NCBI GenBank assembly: GCA_023055425.1
Contig: JALGPY010000007.1
Location: forward strand, 17,060,001 to 17,124,000
Reading direction: 5' to 3'
Origin: Linanthus parryae
Lineage: Eukaryota > Streptophyta > Magnoliopsida > Ericales > Polemoniaceae
Length of the DNA stretch: 64,000 nucleotides
The stretch's first letter is position 1; every line of letters begins with the position of its first letter. The notes below the pieces were generated by a model that worked only from the letters and a program-made list of their open reading frames with translations, searched no databases and was not told the DNA's origin. Position numbers and translations under genes: made by a program. This document shows, one piece after another, positions 30,534 to 41,711 of this stretch.

Positions 30534-33145
30534 TCATATGCGATAGCATTTCTTCCCATTGGCGTAGAAGCTCTCTATCTCCTTGCCCTCAGGGTCATGC
30601 TTTGCGATCCTCTTTAAAGTGTACACATTCTTTCGATGATATGCGATACGTGGCGCCTCTTCGCGTGTAGGCGGCTTTTCCTTGGCATCTTCCCTTGTCA
30701 CCATCACGCCGGCAGGTGACTGGTCCTTGATGTCCTCCCAGAGAGGCAAAGGAGTAGGGTTGAATGGCCCGGGTGTTTGCTCGTCCGCCATCTCAGTGAA
30801 CCACACCGCCTCGCTGAGATGTGCTTCGTCCAAGTTGAACGGTTAATCGAAGCCGGTATCTCGACTATTCTGTCGTTCCAGATAGCTTTCATAACCTGGT
30901 GAGCCGTCGAAGGGACTGCGTCGAAGCGATGAATCCAGGCTCGACCTATAATCATGTGGTATGTGGTGTTTGCGTCTATGACATAGAACTTCGCCGAGCA
31001 CTTGATCTTGCCAATCTGGACGCCCAGACGGATCCATCCGATCGTCATTCTAGAGTCGCTTCCGAATCCCACCAGTGGAGATGGACGCTTGACTACCTTG
31101 TGCTCGGGGATCCCTGCTAGCTTCAGTGTGTGGAGTGGAACAACATTGACCGCTGCTCCTCCATCGACGAATGCTCGCTTGAATTCGACACCGTTGATGA
31201 TGGCGGTCACGTACAGAGGTCTCTGGTGACTCGCATCCGTCTTTTTGTCGCTGGCAGAAAAGGTCATAATCTTTTCCATAGAGCGGGATGCCCTGATGAC
31301 TTTCCCGTTGGAGACTACAAGGTCCTCCTCGTAGTCCTCTGCTATTCTCAAAATCGCTTTTGTCATATCAGTTCGGCACTTCTCGGAGAAATTCATTTCA
31401 TCGAAGAATTTGTTGAAGCCGTGCGACCCTTTCATGCGGTCGGCACGTTCATCCTCCGTGTCCATGCTATAATCTTCGTCTTCATGGATCTCGGCGACGA
31501 TGGGTAGGCCATCCTCTGCGACTTCTTCCAAGTCGACGATTGAGATCATAGCGACCTCTTTGCCCTTCGAGCCCGGTTCCGCATGCGCGGGAAGCGGGTT
31601 GTTGCGCACGTCCTTCCGGTGGTCGCTGACGATGAGCTCGCCGTTCTTCATCTTCTGATCGAACGCGAACCTGAGTTTCTTGCACTCGGCGGTGGGATGC
31701 ATGACCTTGCCGTGGTACTCACACCACTTAGGGTCCCTCACCATCTCCTTGGAGGGTGTTTTCTCGAGCGGTGGCAGGACGCCGTCCTTGCGCCACTGTT
31801 TGCAGAGGTCACTTTCTTCCTCTACCGAGCATGGCAGAGGCGGTACATCGAAGTTCACAACCTTCGCTTGTTTCTGGGGCGAAACTGTATTGACCTCAGC
31901 TTCTCGTCCCCGCTTGTAGCTGAACCTTCCGATCTTGTAAGTGGTGCCGCTCGCAGGTCGCTCTGGAGCGTTCTTCTTTTTCTGTCTCTCGACTATGGGC
32001 TCGATGTTCTTCGTGCATTCGATTAGTTTTGAAAACGTAGGTGTTTGCAAATTGATGAGCATACCTTTGTATTCATCTCGCATGCACTGCAGGCATATCT
32101 CTACGAGACGACTTTCGGGCATCGGATCTTTACACTCCAAGGATTTCGCCCTGAATTTCTTAATGAAGGTGATTCCGTCCTCTTCGCGCTTCTGGTACAT
32201 CCGCGAGAGATGTATCATCGTCACCTTTTCTTCCATCTGGAAGAACTTGGTATAGAACTTCTGGACCATGTCGTCCCAAGTCTTCACAGATCCGGCCTCC
32301 AATGTTCGGTACCATTTGTATGCTACGTTCCCAAGAGATTTTGGGAACTCTCGCATTAGCAGTTTGGGATCAGCTCCGTACGGGCCCATGACATCAATGA
32401 AACGCATGACATGCTCATGAGCGTTTCCGTTAACATCTTCGAACTTATCCCATTTAGGAGCCTTGTACCCCGCCGGGTTAGGCATGAGATAGATTTCCCG
32501 TGGAATGGGTGGATCGTTGTCTAGCTTTGGGATAATGGTATCCGCGAATGACTGATGAGCCAGAATAGTGTCCACACGCTTCTGTAGAGACGTCATGCAT
32601 TCTGGAATGCTCCCCTCGGTAGTTGACGCAGGGGTTGCCGTAGGCGGTGGCGACACATACGCCGCTGGAGGATTGGGAGCATACTGACTGCCCGCGTTTC
32701 CCCAGATCATCGTCGGGGGAGGCAAAGGGTATTGCAAAGTTGGGTTGGACGCCAAAGCCGAGGGCTGAGGAGCGTGGGCGGCAGGAGGCAGCATCTGTGC
32801 CGTCGATCCTTGAACCAAAGGCAGCTGCGTAGCCGACGGTGGAGTCTGCAGATGAGGGTTGGGAGGTGTGGCTGACACTCCCAATCCTGGAGCGGTAGGG
32901 GTTCCTCCTCCCTGAGGGATGGCGGTGGCTGGTGGAGGATTCGGCGCAAGGGTGCCTAGAACGGCCAAGATTTGTTCTAATTGCGCAGATTGAGACTTGA
33001 GAGCTTTCGCCTGACTTTGGACAGTAGCATCCAAAGACTCTAACGTCGGTGCTTCGCCGGGAGTCGTTGGAGTACGGCGGGTCTCGTCTCCGGAGGGAGT
33101 TTCGGTGGAAGGCGATCGGTTGCTGACATCATCCTCCTGAGACAT
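30534..33145 (-). pseudogene. Tat-lineage gag-protease, inner copy (one frameshift)
   Basis: The likely start is ATG 33145 (MSQEDDVSNRSP). The Pro-rich region, gag domain, zinc knuckle (CEYHGKVMHPTAEC) and protease (AFVDGGAAVNVV) are all in one frame to about 30841. There a 1-nt loss relative to the outer copy shifts the frame. The original frame resumes at 30833 and ends at the TGA 30536-30534. As in the outer copy, 12 nt and no frame change separate that stop from the pol ATG. The protease motif is DGGA rather than the usual DTG/DSG in both copies. Confidence 0.9.
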
Positions 33146-33167
33146 GGTTGCTTTTGTTGGTAAGTTC

Positions 33168-33182
33168 ACGTCGGGTTCACCA
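33168..33182 (-). other. primer binding site of inner Gypsy
   Basis: The plus strand reads ACGTCGGGTTCACCA, the complement of the outer element's TGGTGAACCCGACGT. It lies 3 nt from the LTR. Confidence 0.8.
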
Positions 33183-33185
33183 AAA

Positions 33186-33811
33186 TGTGCACAAGAGATT
33201 CCGGCGGGGAGACCTCCGTGTGCACCGTGTGCAGTGGATCAAGGATCGCACAGGAAGAATAGGGGTGTGTGTAGGGAGAGAGTAAGGCAGTAGCAATGTC
33301 TGAGAGAGAGACAGAGGTTTGGCAGAGCTTCCGCGTATGGCAGTGTGTTCTCCTTTGTATGGAAAGGTTGACGATCTATATATACTGGAGAACGTGACCG
33401 TTGTAGTGTGGTTAATGCGCCCATTAATGGCGGCTTAATTAGCTTAACCATAACGGCACGTTCGTCCGAGTATATAGGAACCGTTAGAGCACGTGGTGCG
33501 CGAATACCGGAACCGTTACGAGGTTGACCGGGTTTGACCGGATTGACCGGGTTTATGGAGCTCGTGCCATAAATCTCTCAAAACAGTTACTAAAGGTCGC
33601 GCGCGGGCTTGGCTCGCACGCGACAGGGCTTACTCTAGCCTCCAAACCACTAAGTCCCTACAAGTCCCGTGCAGTGGTTTGCGAGGGCTCTGTCTCGCAG
33701 CCCCCACATGGATCAGCTCGGCTGGTGATCCTGTGTGTGTGGAGCACAATATGGTGTGCTGGATGGCTGCCACGTGGCCAAGATCTGTCATGTCAGAAAG
33801 CAGTATCTACA
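33186..33811 (-). mobile_element. 5' LTR of inner Gypsy
   Basis: 626-bp LTR next to the primer binding site. It contains the triple TTGACC cluster (33524-33548) and a TATATATA word near 33378 in the context of the family core promoter. Confidence 0.93.
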
Positions 33812-34189
33812 ACAGGGTTTATATAGACCTTGTGGAGACTCTTCGGTTGCCAAGATGAGTCAGCAGAATTCGAAAAGAGGGTAAGGTCAATCACTTACGC
33901 CTTGAAAAGCGGTAACGATCAATTACCCTACTAAAGGCTACGACGATTCAGTTGTGTATCCTAATTAATGACGGATGGTCATGATTCGGATGGACTTCCC
34001 AAGGAAAGCGTGCTTATCTTACGAGAAATTAGCGCGAAAATCAAGCAGAATATCAATTGCTGATGTCATAATTGGATATGCACAGAGATATCCAATCAAA
34101 TCCCGGAAAGGGAAAAACGGGTATGTCGATTCTTTGTTAAAAAAAGGGGGGGGGAGAAACCCTAGCAACATTACATTAATGTTTTAGCA

Positions 34190-37100
34190 TTACATTAATG
34201 TTTCAGCTATTTGTTTGCTACTTTTCAAATTCAAAAGCCAAACTAAATTCTTGATCAAGGAGTCATGGGGGGTGAACTGACGGCTCAGATTCTCTACCTG
34301 CTCCACTTCCTGCTTCGATTGCTCGCACTTGGCATTCATCTCATGATAGAGCTTCAGAGCCTCTTCAACCTTTTGCTTTTGCTGCTCCACCTTCTGCTTC
34401 TCAGCTGCGAGGTTTTGGTGGTTGAGTTTCAAAGTTACGGCTGCGCGAATCAGGGTAACTCTTTTCATAAGAAACTTGAAACCCAGTCTGCCTTGAACTT
34501 TGGCAAGAAGATTTTGGCACGTGCCAAAAAGCAATTCGGCACTCTGAGCAGAAATGGTCGCAGGCGTGGCCGCAGACAGCTGCTCCAAAATCCAAATGGC
34601 CTCGGTAAGAAACAGCCTCCTGTCAAAGGGCCCTATCTCCAGAGATCTCGCAAATGATTGGGGGTAGGTGAGGCGCATCCAAACTAGCCAATCCACATCA
34701 GTTTGCTTCAAACCTAAAGCAATGTCAAAGCTAAGTTATGCTTTCAAACTCGCAAATGAATAATGCGAGATGCAAAACAGCAAACCTCTACTTACCAGTT
34801 CCTTCAAGGATCTCACGAAGAGAAGGAATGCGCATTGCTGGAGTGGTTAAAGACTGTCCTCGCTCCATAGCTCTCATATCAGCTGCGAGCTCTAACCCCT
34901 CATAGTTAGGATGAAGAGTATAAGCCGCACCAGCTGCGATTGCAGTCCCGACCTGCGAGCCCCAAAAGCTCCACGCAGGAAGAGGCGCCGCCGACTCAGT
35001 CATCGCTGGGGGCGTAGTGGCAGCCGAAGTTGCTTGGCGAGGGACACTTTCAGATGCGGTAGCATCGACGGTATTTGTTCTTACTTCCTCAGCGCCAGCA
35101 TGGGCATCTTCCTCCATTAGCACAGCATCAGCTTCGGCATCATCAGAAAGTTCGATGATGTCCTCAAGAGGCTCTCCTGCATATGCAGCAGCTGCGACGG
35201 GCTTCTCGGTATGGGAACTCGGAATCGGAACATAGGACGCAGAAGGCTGACTTCTTTGCTCCAACACAGGTCCATCAGCATCGCCTGCGATACGAAATGC
35301 GATAGTATGAGGTAACTCGTATTGTACGTTATTTTACTATCTTGGCTAAAGCTAAGAGAAAGCACCTCCACGCGAAGGTGGGATTGAAGTATCTTCGTCA
35401 TACACTAAAGACGTGGAACCATGCCCTATTAGTGTGTCCTCATTAAGCATGTCTTTAAAATGAGCGTGACCTGGGACGCGAAGAAACTAGTCATGATCAT
35501 GATTCAAGCTGCTAAGTCTAGTCCATGCACATCGATCAAGTAATTACCTGAGGGTTCACCGCACTTGCCTACTAGCCAGCGGCGAATGTCAGCTTTTTAC
35601 ACACCATGCTTTAATGCACCCACTACGACATCTCTATAAGTTACTGCGAGATTAAAAATCTCGCCTTTATTGCCGCCTGCGATTTCTTCAAAATCTGCTT
35701 GGGCTTGCTCCAAAGCTGCTGCATCCTCTTCTGGAGCCACATCCTCCTCCTCAGCCTGAGGAGCTACCTCTTCGGGAAGCATATCTTCCTCATCAGTGGG
35801 ACGCACTAAGTCGTCAACATGTTGCTCTTCGAGGCTCCGCTGCCTCACACGCTCGAGCTCCTCCTCTTCTCGCTGCCTTCTTCTTTCAGCAGCTTCCGCG
35901 GCTGTCTTCCTGGACTCGGCAAGAACGTCCTCGCTTATGGGTTCATCTGGAATGTAAGAATGAGCATCCCTCTTTTGTCTCTTGGACGAAAGGCCACCGA
36001 TGGTCTCATCATCATCATCATCTGCGAAGAAACGATTGGTTCAAAATCGAGTTGCAAAAGAATTACGATAATGAGAGGGAAAACGCGATGGAGGTACCTT
36101 CTGATTCTTCCTCATGTATCACATTTGCTCTTTCTTCTTCTTCATCTCCTTCTCTTGGCTCCTGCCTCTCCTCTTCTTCCTCCTGGTTGAATGGAACGAA
36201 GGTCTCGACTGCGAGCTCCTTCCGCGCTCTACTAGGCATGCGACCTTTGCCTTTGTCCTTGGCAGAATGGGACCTCGCTGGAGGGGAAGTTGGAGCACTT
36301 CTAGGGGAAGAAATTGTAATTCCCTTTTGCCTGGGTCTCTTCGCTCTCGGCGCGGCAGTCGCTGGAGGAGACGGATTATCTCTGGGTGGAGACAAGGCCG
36401 GAGCGTTGTCTATCAGCGAGTCAGCAAAAGCATTCATGACTGCGCGAATCCTGGTTTCTGCCTCAGGATCCATCCTCGATGCCAGAAAGAACGACTGTCC
36501 TTGTCTTCTTGTAGTAACGATGGTATTGACCAGCGACTTGGAACGATCACCAGATGCGAATCTCCGCACATGGCACTACAGCAAGCAGTGTGGAATAAAG
36601 ATGTCAATATGAGAAAATGAAGAAGCTCAACACATGCAAAAGAAGTTGCTTACCTTAGCGAAAGTCTCGCTATATCTGACAACATGCGAGTCGCCTTTCC
36701 TAACTGCGGCGAGCTTTTCATCCAGAATGATGGTAGGGCACATATGGTTCTCATGATCCAACAATGAGTAGCAACCATATTCAGACTCGTCCAGACTGCA
36801 ATTGGGACGAAACGGAAAAGAGTTTCTTTTGATCAAGGGAGCTCTACTTGGCTGGGGGGCCGACTGTGTCTCAATTCTCGTCTGCTGGGCGATCCAGTAT
36901 GCGAGCCAGTTCTTGGAACAACCGCCCTCGCGGTTACCTGCAGGCTGCTCAAAGGTAAGATTGTTCATAAAGACTGTTTTGCACTCCTTTGTCAGTAAGC
37001 GCTTATAGAAACCTCTGATAATAGACTGTGGCCAGATTGATGGTGCCACTGCATCAAAGCCGAACTGGGAAGAAACGCGAGTGGGGTCGACATCCACGGT

Positions 37101-38534
37101 AATCCTCTCATACCTCGGCGCGAGCTCACGAATATGTTCTGCGAGAGCAGGTAGGGAACCTCGCAGGCACCAGCAAAAGAATTCGCGGTAGCGTTCATGG
37201 AAACGCGATCCCTCCTCAAAGAAGAGCTCTTCCGAGAAGACAACACCCTTGGAAGGATACAGCTTTGGAAACCATCGCACGTTCTCAATACGCGCGGCAT
37301 AGGGCCTGGCAATGAACTCTTGCCGGTTGTCGCATATCAGGCTCCAAACGCACTTGGTATTGTTCGCTCCGAACCACCTCGCAGCTCTGCCACTGTTACG
37401 CTCCTTCACCTCGCCTGGGGGACACCACTTGTTGGGCTTAGAAGCAGTTGGGGCATACGATGGCCATCGCTCAAAGACCCACATCGTCAAGAAGGCAATG
37501 TTGACGAAAGTCAGTATGTCGAGGCGGCCACGCGACTCTTTCATGGCCACAACTAGCTGATCCAGTCTATAGTACAGCGTACCCAAGACCAAGGGTCCGA
37601 GTGCGACTCTCTGGCCAAGGGCGAGCTTCACAGCAAGCGGCAGAACGTGATAGAAGACCCCATCATGCGGGTGACCATCGATTAAGTACCTCGACAGCCA
37701 GGCACAGAGGAAAGCACAAAGGGTCAATTGATAGCCCTTACCCTCCACATAATTTTTGGCCTCTGGGTCCTGACTCAGAAGCTTCTTGGTGATGCTACTG
37801 TTCGCGTAGTCACGAAAGAAGTACTGCACCCACTTGTTCCAAGTATTCTTCGCAGACGTATCAACCAACTGCCAGTTCGGAAGGGCTTTGGTAGTGGTCC
37901 ACCGGGTGGAGATTTTCTTTACCTCTGATAGGCACTCCTCCATCTGCGTGTACAAAGCAATCTCCGCATCCGTCCTCAAGGGACTCAAAGGGTCCACCTC
38001 ACCCATGGGAGATAGATCATACAGCATATGCACATCCTCGAGTGTGGGGGCAGCCTCGAACTCAGCAAAGTGAAATGTGTGAGTCGCAGGCGAGTAGCGG
38101 GAAAGAAGGTTTAGAAGCATGGACTGGTCCAGCTTCACGGCAGCACCCTTCATAGCACGAACGGCGAAGTATATGCCGGCCTCGTTGAGGGTCGCGGCAT
38201 GATCGGTCAACACGTGGTCAATCCACTCATCCATGTAGTCCAATTTCTGGACAAAAGCTTGCGTGGAAATCGCAGCATAGGGGAAGTACCCATTTTCGAT
38301 TCCCAATCGAACCACGTCCTCGGAGCCAATCAACTCGAGCAAGGCTGAGTTAACTGGAGGAGTCAATGTTAGCAATCCCTCATTGGGGACGGAAGCAGGC
38401 AGTTTCCTTGCCTTAACCCTCGCGTGGTAGAAGTCTTTGCCACCCAGATAGGGGGCTTTTCGCCATAGAGCTTGCGGAAGATCAGGTATTTTTTCGTCCT
38501 CCTTGGTGGGTCTGGTTTCTTTTGTCTTGGCCAT
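34190..38534 (-). CDS. five-exon plant-mobile-domain gene, outer copy (open frame)
   Basis: Antisense to the outer Gypsy's gag-pol. Predicted exons: 38534-36654, 36575-36098, 36021-35665, 35284-34796, 34713-34190. They join in frame to 1242 residues. The start MAKTKETRP follows a pyrimidine tract ending in a CNG-G word, so a leader intron is possible. Exon 1 holds the PMD core (LLSRYSPATHTFHFAEFE, PTLEDVHMLY), with Trp-rich blocks further on. Exons 2-4 are Pro/Ser-rich, then acidic, with basic patches; exon 5 carries a coiled coil. The third intron starts GC instead of GT. Exon 1 is about 88 percent identical to the inner copy by eye. PMD genes are known in plants and transposons; expression and function here are not shown by the sequence. 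Confidence 0.8.
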
Positions 38535-39280
38535 TCCTGCGGAAGAGCAAGAAAAAAAGGGGGAGAAATATGCCACACTTCAGTTTGAATTTCGAGATTC
38601 AAGATCTATGCGAAGAAAGATGAACAGTTTCTGGTATCAATTTCAGAAATTAGGGATTGGAATTGTTTGCATTATCAGAGATTTCAAAAGCCCTACATCC
38701 AAGGTTCTTATCATTAGAGGATTAAATCAAAATTGGGTTCAGAGATTGGAGCTTCTTCACAAGTTTCAACAGATAATATGTCATGGGTTTGCAGATCCAA
38801 CACAGTTCAAAGTATACACCGGTATTCTAAATTGAAATTGAACAAGGCCAACCTTGTTTTCGCGAAGCCTGCTTGGATACACACAGTTGAAGAAGACGAT
38901 TTGCAGTTCTGAACTGGTGATTGATTATCTGAATCTGCTCTCGAAGACTTCCGGGTATCATTCACTTTAAGAGAAAGAAGTGATGCTTTGCAACAATGGA
39001 GAGTACAAAGTATTTATCCAAAAACAATGAAGGGTTGCGTCCTTTCAGTAGTCGAATCGCAACCGTCACCGTCGAATCGCGCAATCACATGACAAGCTGA
39101 CGTCACGCCTAAAACCGTAAAGGCCAGGCGGCACGACTCTAGGGGTTCTAGGTCATAATGGCACGCACGGGGGCTGAATTTACTCGTGTTTGAATTGGTG
39201 CGTGGCGGCGACGCGTATGTTGGTTTCCGCGCATAGAAGTCTATACAGCTATGAGTCTTCACGCGCAGAAAGGGGGCTAA
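38535..39280. other. leader of the antisense PMD gene and polypurine tract (outer copy)
   Basis: This stretch lies between the PMD start and the 3' LTR and is homologous to 19034-19724 of the inner copy. On the minus strand it could hold the PMD promoter and a leader intron. The element's polypurine tract (AGAAAGGGGGCTAA) is at 39267-39280, against the LTR. I see no other gene. Confidence 0.5.
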
Positions 39281-39907
39281 TGTAGATAGTGCTTTCTGAG
39301 CTGATAGATCTTGGCCACGTGGCAACCATCCAGCACACCATATTGTGCTCCACACACACTGGATCACCAGCCGAGCTGATCCATGTGGGGGCTGCGAGAC
39401 AGAGCCCTCGCATACCACTGCACGGGACTTGTAGGGACTTAGTGGTTTGGAGGCTAGAGTAAGTCCTGTCGCGTGCGAGCCAAGCCCGCACGCGACCTTT
39501 AGTAACTGCTTTGAGAGATTTATGGCACGAGCTCCATAAACCCGGTCAATCCGGTCAAACCCGGTCAACCTCGTAACGGTTCCGGTATTCGCGCATAACG
39601 TGCTGTAACGGTCCCTATATATGAGGACGAACGTGCCGTTGTGGTTAAGCTAATTAAGCCGCCATTAATGGGCGCATTAACCACACTACAACAGTCACGT
39701 TCCCTGCTATATATAGGACGTTAACCTTTCCATACAAAGGAGGACACACTAGCCATACGCGGAAGCTCTGCCAAACCTCTGTCTCTCTCTCAGACATTAC
39801 TACTGTCTTACTCTCTCCCTACACACAACCCAACTCTTCCTGTGCCATCTCTGATCCTCTACATACGGTGTACACGGAGGTCTCCCCGCCGGAATCTCTT
39901 GTGCACA
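39281..39907 (+). mobile_element. 3' LTR of outer Gypsy
   Basis: 627 bp, TG...CA. It differs from 8180-8802 by about seven substitutions, mostly transitions, and a 4-bp indel (GACGAACGTGCCGTTG against GAAGAACCGTTG). Confidence 0.93.
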
Positions 39908-39912
39908 CCAGG

Positions 39913-41057
39913 CATCGAAGATTTTGCAGCTTTGAAGACGGTATGCCGATCTTATAGATCTGCAGTAGATCTGAAGCATTGGCGTGCAGACCCAAGTTCG
40001 AGGCCACCATGGCTGTTGCTTTCTTGTCAGGGCGGCAACAAATCCTCCCGTCAGTCAGAGAGGTTTTCTCCTTGTTGGCAAGGACAAGAAGATTGTAATG
40101 AATCTGCCGGAGATGCACGGCAGACGCTGCTGGGGATCTCCATATGGTTGGATCGTAACCCTAGGCCTCGATATGCAGTTACACCTATTCAATCCCTTGA
40201 ACCGTCGCCACATCCTTCTCCCACAACAGCATTACGAGCCCGAGGATGAGAAAGATGTTGCATGGGAGTCTGAATATGAAAAGTCGCGTTGGATGCGTAA
40301 GTTTTTCATTGATAGGGCTATTCTAATTAAAAGGCCCCCTTCCTCATATTCCTCGTGCGGATTTGAAAACTTCCTTGTTGTTACAACCAGCCGTTATGAC
40401 TGGCATGTAATAAGGCCGGACTCATGGGCGCCTGTCAAAGTCACTTTTATTACTCCATCTGAATACTCCTGCACATTTGTATTCGATGTCGCCATCTACA
40501 AAGACCAGATATACATGATCGGAATTGGTGGCCAACTCTTCATCTGTTCAAATTTTGATGGACCTGATCGACCAACCGCACTTGAATGTGTTGATGCAAT
40601 CTTGGATGGCACAGAGAAGCTTTATCTCGTAGAATCCCTTGGTGAACTTGTAATGGTTGCTCGTATTTATGATTACAAAGACCTAGGTGAGAAAAGGAAA
40701 AAGGAGCCCCATTACCGTACTGTTGGTTTTGGGGCTTACAAATTCAATCATGACACCAAAGAATGGATTGAACTGGAGGATTTAGGGGATTGTGCTATAT
40801 TTGTTGGTAATTGCCAATCCATATCATTGTCACAACCAGAAAAGTTCGGCCTCAGGAGGAATTGCGTCTATTTCACAGATGACAACTCTGAACAATTCAG
40901 TGTGGTTGGAGACGATCTTGAAAGATTCGGTGCGATCGGAGGACATGATATGGGCATATACAATTTTGAGCAAATGACTGTGGAGCCTCTGTACGATGGT
41001 GCTGGTTCGCGGTCAAGTTACTCTACTCCGACTTGGTTATTCCCTTGTCTAACTTGA
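39913..41057 (+). pseudogene. F-box/DUF295 (KIB-type) gene, 3' part
   Basis: After the CCAGG duplication the F-box frame continues with IEDFAALKTVCRSYRSA, then HWRADPSSRPPWLLL. Around 40020-40065 the frame shifts by one. The remainder (39984-41057 frame) reads as the DUF295 beta-propeller: NLPEMHGRRCWGSPYGWIVT, LFNPLNR, WIELEDLGD, GLRRNCVYFTDD, GIYNFEQMTVEPL, stop at 41055-41057. The frameshift means the gene carries its own lesion apart from the two insertions. Family members are SCF adaptors or KIB-type kinase-inhibitory proteins by general knowledge; the specific target is unknown. Confidence 0.85.
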
Positions 41058-41160
41058 ATTAGAATTGCATCTTATGTTACTAGAACTTTTAATTGTTAGT
41101 TTTGTTATTTCACTCCTCTTGGTTACTCCTTAGTTTCACTTGAACTGGTGTTTTTGTGTT

Positions 41161-41356
41161 GAAGAACAACCAGATGCCTATCAGCATCATACACTAAGAG
41201 CTTGGATACATTAAATGTCTGAATCCTAATTTGCGTCTTAATAGCAAAAAACAATGGAGGCCTATGGAAAACAGCTCCAGTCAGCATGTCCAGAGCCTGG
41301 CCGACCTTAGCGACACCCAGAACCGCCGAATGGAGCCAAGTGATATAAACATACTC
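41161..41356 (-). pseudogene. CBF5/dyskerin-like TruB-domain fragment
   Basis: The minus-strand frame contains ALDMLTGAVFHRPPL, then an IKTQIRIQTF-like stretch and SKLLVYDADRHLVV. This matches the C-terminal half of the pseudouridine-synthase (TruB) domain of CBF5/dyskerin, the catalytic subunit of H/ACA snoRNPs. It has no start and ends abruptly. It lies after, not before, the PUA fragment on the same strand, the reverse of the normal order. Confidence 0.65.
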
Positions 41357-41371
41357 TTTAATGGCACCCTG

Positions 41372-41590
41372 CTACGATTTCACGAGCTGGGTGGCTCGGT
41401 CACCCAAAGCGATCGCCTCACCCTTGGTAGACATCAATACAACCTCCTCACCTTCAGTGATATCATTCTCAAACCACAACAGCCCCGGAATCATCAGCTT
41501 AGCGCCATGGAAGATGGCATTCACCGCAGAATCCTTCACAACCAGCCTCTTGTAACGAGTGAGCAACACCACAAGATGCATGATCAGTGT
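41372..41590 (-). pseudogene. CBF5/dyskerin-like PUA-domain fragment
   Basis: The frame reads [18 protein letters not shown], then [16 protein letters not shown], then [17 protein letters not shown]. This closely resembles the PUA RNA-binding domain of plant CBF5. It is uninterrupted over about 70 residues but lacks the rest of the gene and any introns, so a processed or captured fragment is likely. Confidence 0.75.
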
Positions 41591-41711
41591 GAAATTGATG
41601 GTGACAAAAGAAGTATGAGAAGTAGTGGGTCAAGGAATCCAGGTTGAGGAGAAGATGATGCATATGCATCATGATTTCCTGGCAATGTAGTTCCCTCTAC
41701 ACAACTAGTAT

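Larger units (their letters stand above)
18408..33811 (-). mobile_element. inner Ty3/Gypsy Tat-lineage retrotransposon
   Basis: This is a 15.4-kb element of the same family as its host, inserted on the opposite strand. It is flanked by ACAGG at 18403-18407 and 33812-33816. The LTRs (18408-19033 and 33186-33811) are both 626 bp and differ at about two sites by eye, so the insertion is recent. The uninterrupted site can be read in this element's own copy near 24440. Domain order from the right: LTR, PBS, gag-protease, pol, tandem repeats, antisense segment, polypurine tract, LTR. Confidence 0.94.
8180..39907 (+). mobile_element. outer Ty3/Gypsy Tat-lineage retrotransposon
   Basis: The element is bounded by LTRs 8180-8802 and 39281-39907 and flanked by CCAGG duplications (8175-8179 and 39908-39912). 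Its own sequence is about 15 kb after removing a solo LTR (9949-11235) and the inner Gypsy (18408-33811). Order: LTR, PBS, gag-protease, pol, tandem repeats, a long antisense-gene segment, polypurine tract, LTR. Two RNase H domains and no chromodomain place it in the Tat lineage. The two LTRs differ by about seven substitutions and a 4-bp indel by eye. Both gag and pol are broken. Confidence 0.92.

Noticed and set aside
8180..39907. Endogenous pararetrovirus or envelope-bearing retrovirus
   Set aside because: LTRs, an integrase, Gypsy domain order and a PMD gene in the extra segment. No movement-protein or envelope-like frame was seen.
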